This document shows positions 40,212 to 40,252 of a DNA stretch of 40,252 nt, piece by piece. Position numbers and translations under genes: made by a program. The DNA is taken from positions 1 through 40,252 of IMG/VR virus record IMGVR_UViG_3300046515_000173; one strand, 5' to 3'. The notes under the pieces are model-generated. The model searched no databases. It worked only from the letters and a program-made list of their open reading frames with translations, and had not been told where the DNA came from. Every line of letters begins with the position of its first letter. The first letter of the stretch is position 1. This stretch comes from a virus.

Positions 40212-40252
40212 GGCCGCCGCCAACGTAACGCCCCACGGCGCTCGGGGGGCGG
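40126..40252. repeat. Terminal direct repeat, right copy
   Basis: Exact second copy of bases 1-127. Joining the two copies makes the late operon O-N-M-orf-L continuous, with the gene at 40017-40211 followed by gene L, which supports circular closure. Confidence 0.95.

Noticed and set aside
1-40252. CRISPR array or insertion sequence
   Set aside because: No regularly spaced multi-copy repeats with unique spacers, and no transposase or terminal inverted repeats, were seen; the only regular repeat series is three 14-bp units at 32809-32895.

Overview
The window is a complete temperate myophage genome of the P2 family (Peduoviridae-like) written out as a linear contig. Bases 1-127 recur exactly at 40126-40252, so the sequence closes into a circle of 40125 bp. 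The gene content matches P2 almost gene for gene in the virion part: terminase M and P, portal Q, scaffold/protease O, capsid N, head completion L, tail and baseplate X, R, S, J, I, V and W, sheath FI, tube FII, chaperones E/E', tape measure T, and U and D. High GC, dense ATGA/GTGA/TGATG overlaps and a host-like tRNA-Val half with a TTGAC-type promoter suggest an alphaproteobacterial host, perhaps a sphingomonad. The host assignment is an inference.

Layout. 206-8751 is the rightward late block L-X-R-S-J-I-tail fibres, ending in a 1230-residue fibre with an SGNH-esterase signature. 8748-10322 is the lysis cassette: two holin-like proteins, a signal-anchored GH24-like endolysin, and an i-spanin with an o-spanin embedded in another frame. 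10319-17497 holds V, W, FI, FII, E/E', T, U and D. Between V and W sits a small antisense gene resembling ribosome modulation factor. Placing the lysis genes between J-I-H and V-W departs from the P2 order V-W-J-I-H.

17503-19213 (leftward) is the lysogeny operon: a CI-type S24 repressor, a HIRAN-domain protein and a membrane-anchored protein with two Ltp repeats (superinfection-exclusion type). 19217-19296 is the switch, with two matching palindromic operators. 19290-31812 is one long rightward early operon: Cro/YdaS-like, CII-like, an Ogr/Delta-type late activator, a large zinc-finger/TOPRIM primase-helicase in place of P2 gpA, about a dozen small zinc-binding, membrane or HTH proteins, an ASCH protein, three DNA methyltransferase-like proteins, an orphan HicB-like protein, an excisionase and a tyrosine integrase. 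attP follows at 31762-32005. Its core is the 5' half of tRNA-Val(TAC) with its own promoter, flanked by duplicated 23-bp arm-type sites.

32289-32970 is non-coding. It has an AT-rich island, three iteron-like 14-bp repeats and a terminator, and by P2 synteny it should contain cos. 32971-36925 (leftward) carries a frameshifted Dam-family methyltransferase, portal Q and large terminase P. Divergent from P, O-N-M runs rightward through the contig end into L.

How it fits together: CI holds the lysogen while its co-transcribed HIRAN and Ltp-like proteins may alter the host. On induction the early operon replicates and modifies DNA, and Ogr then switches on the divergent late operons.
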